Below, piece by piece: positions 63,884-64,000 of a stretch of DNA of 64,000 nucleotides. Below the pieces are notes generated by a model that did not search any database, was not told the DNA's origin, and saw only the letters and a program-made list of their open reading frames with translations. Source of the DNA: Paenibacillus sp. FSL H8-0332 (GTDB lineage: Bacteria; Bacillota; Bacilli; Paenibacillales; Paenibacillaceae); the NCBI RefSeq assembly GCF_037963835.1, contig NZ_CP150145.1, forward strand, positions 2,852,001-2,916,000. The letters are read 5' to 3'. The translations under genes and the position numbers were made by a program. Position 1 is the first letter of the stretch, and every line of letters starts with the position of its first letter.

Positions 63884-64000
63884 AAGCAAAAAGGAACGGA
63901 GGGGAAATTTGGAACTGGAGGAGCGGTAGCGTTCGCCTTTGTCAACGGATTTCAACCGTGAACAGCGGATTGGATCAAGAAATCTGTTGACGGGCAGCGG
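63884..64000 (+). repeat. Dispersed repeat B, copy 2 (cut by window end)
   Basis: This sequence matches the reverse complement of 45841-45963 over about 115 bases, including GCGGTAGCGTTCGCCTTTGTC, CGGATTTCAACCG and ATCAAGAAATCTG. It has no plausible coding frame and continues beyond the window. Confidence 0.78.

Overview
The window looks like a chromosomal segment of a Paenibacillus-type Firmicute. Protein sequences read as Bacillales/Paenibacillaceae, GC is near 52-55 percent, Shine-Dalgarno sites are strong (AAGGAGG-like), GTG and TTG starts are common, and regulation is Gram-positive in style: a TPP riboswitch, BglG/LicT antitermination, a cre site and an ECF sigma factor with a DUF4179 partner. 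The genus is inferred; no rRNA or tRNA is present to confirm it. No CRISPR array, prophage or complete insertion sequence was seen. The window consists of ordinary metabolic and regulatory islands with dispersed non-coding repeats between them.

Region by region: 1-5.9 kb holds a tight MoxR ATPase / DUF5682-type / VWA operon preceded by the 3' end of a helical protein gene. 6-10.5 kb holds asd, a small collagen-like basic protein, rluF, a lipoprotein, a truncated ABC exporter remnant and a GNAT acetyltransferase. 10.6-15.9 kb is a minus-strand thiamine-precursor uptake and salvage operon (thiZ-thiX-thiY-thiM-thiD-thiE) behind a TPP riboswitch and terminator. 15.9-18.2 kb is a divergent TetR/DHA2 efflux pair with two operator dyads. 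18.5-20.8 kb is a cystine-type ABC transporter. 20.9-26.3 kb holds a repeat cluster, secreted or SLH proteins, fur, an AIM24 protein and an AraC regulator.

26.6-31.5 kb is a five-gene sugar operon: two xylose-isomerase-like TIM barrels, two Gfo/Idh/MocA oxidoreductases and an APH-fold kinase. Then come fabV, an HXXEE membrane protein, an orphan oppD, a GH43 lipoprotein, fabF divergent from an MmyB-type regulator, citA, a small beta protein, exoA, an amidase, a VanZ-RDD protein and an M29 aminopeptidase (31.6-45.8 kb). 46.4-48.1 kb is an ECF sigma/anti-sigma pair. 48.1-56.9 kb holds a DUF5050 protein, an atypical transcarbamylase, an XRE protein with repeated APF motifs, a TelA / solute-binding-VWA / membrane-coil operon and an RCC1-like secreted protein. 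57-58.2 kb is a variant purine-type riboswitch with an overlapping terminator in front of a DMT exporter. 58.3-62.8 kb is a LicT-controlled beta-glucoside PTS and 6-phospho-beta-glucosidase operon.

The most notable items are: (1) the variant purine riboswitch, whose three-way-junction core is preserved but which has an enlarged P2 loop and an apparent extra adenine in J3-1, placed to act as an ON switch for an EamA-family exporter; (2) the MoxR-VWA operon, whose central protein carries two GxxH motifs; (3) two families of dispersed repeats present as inverted copies; (4) a probable CTG start codon in the TelA operon.
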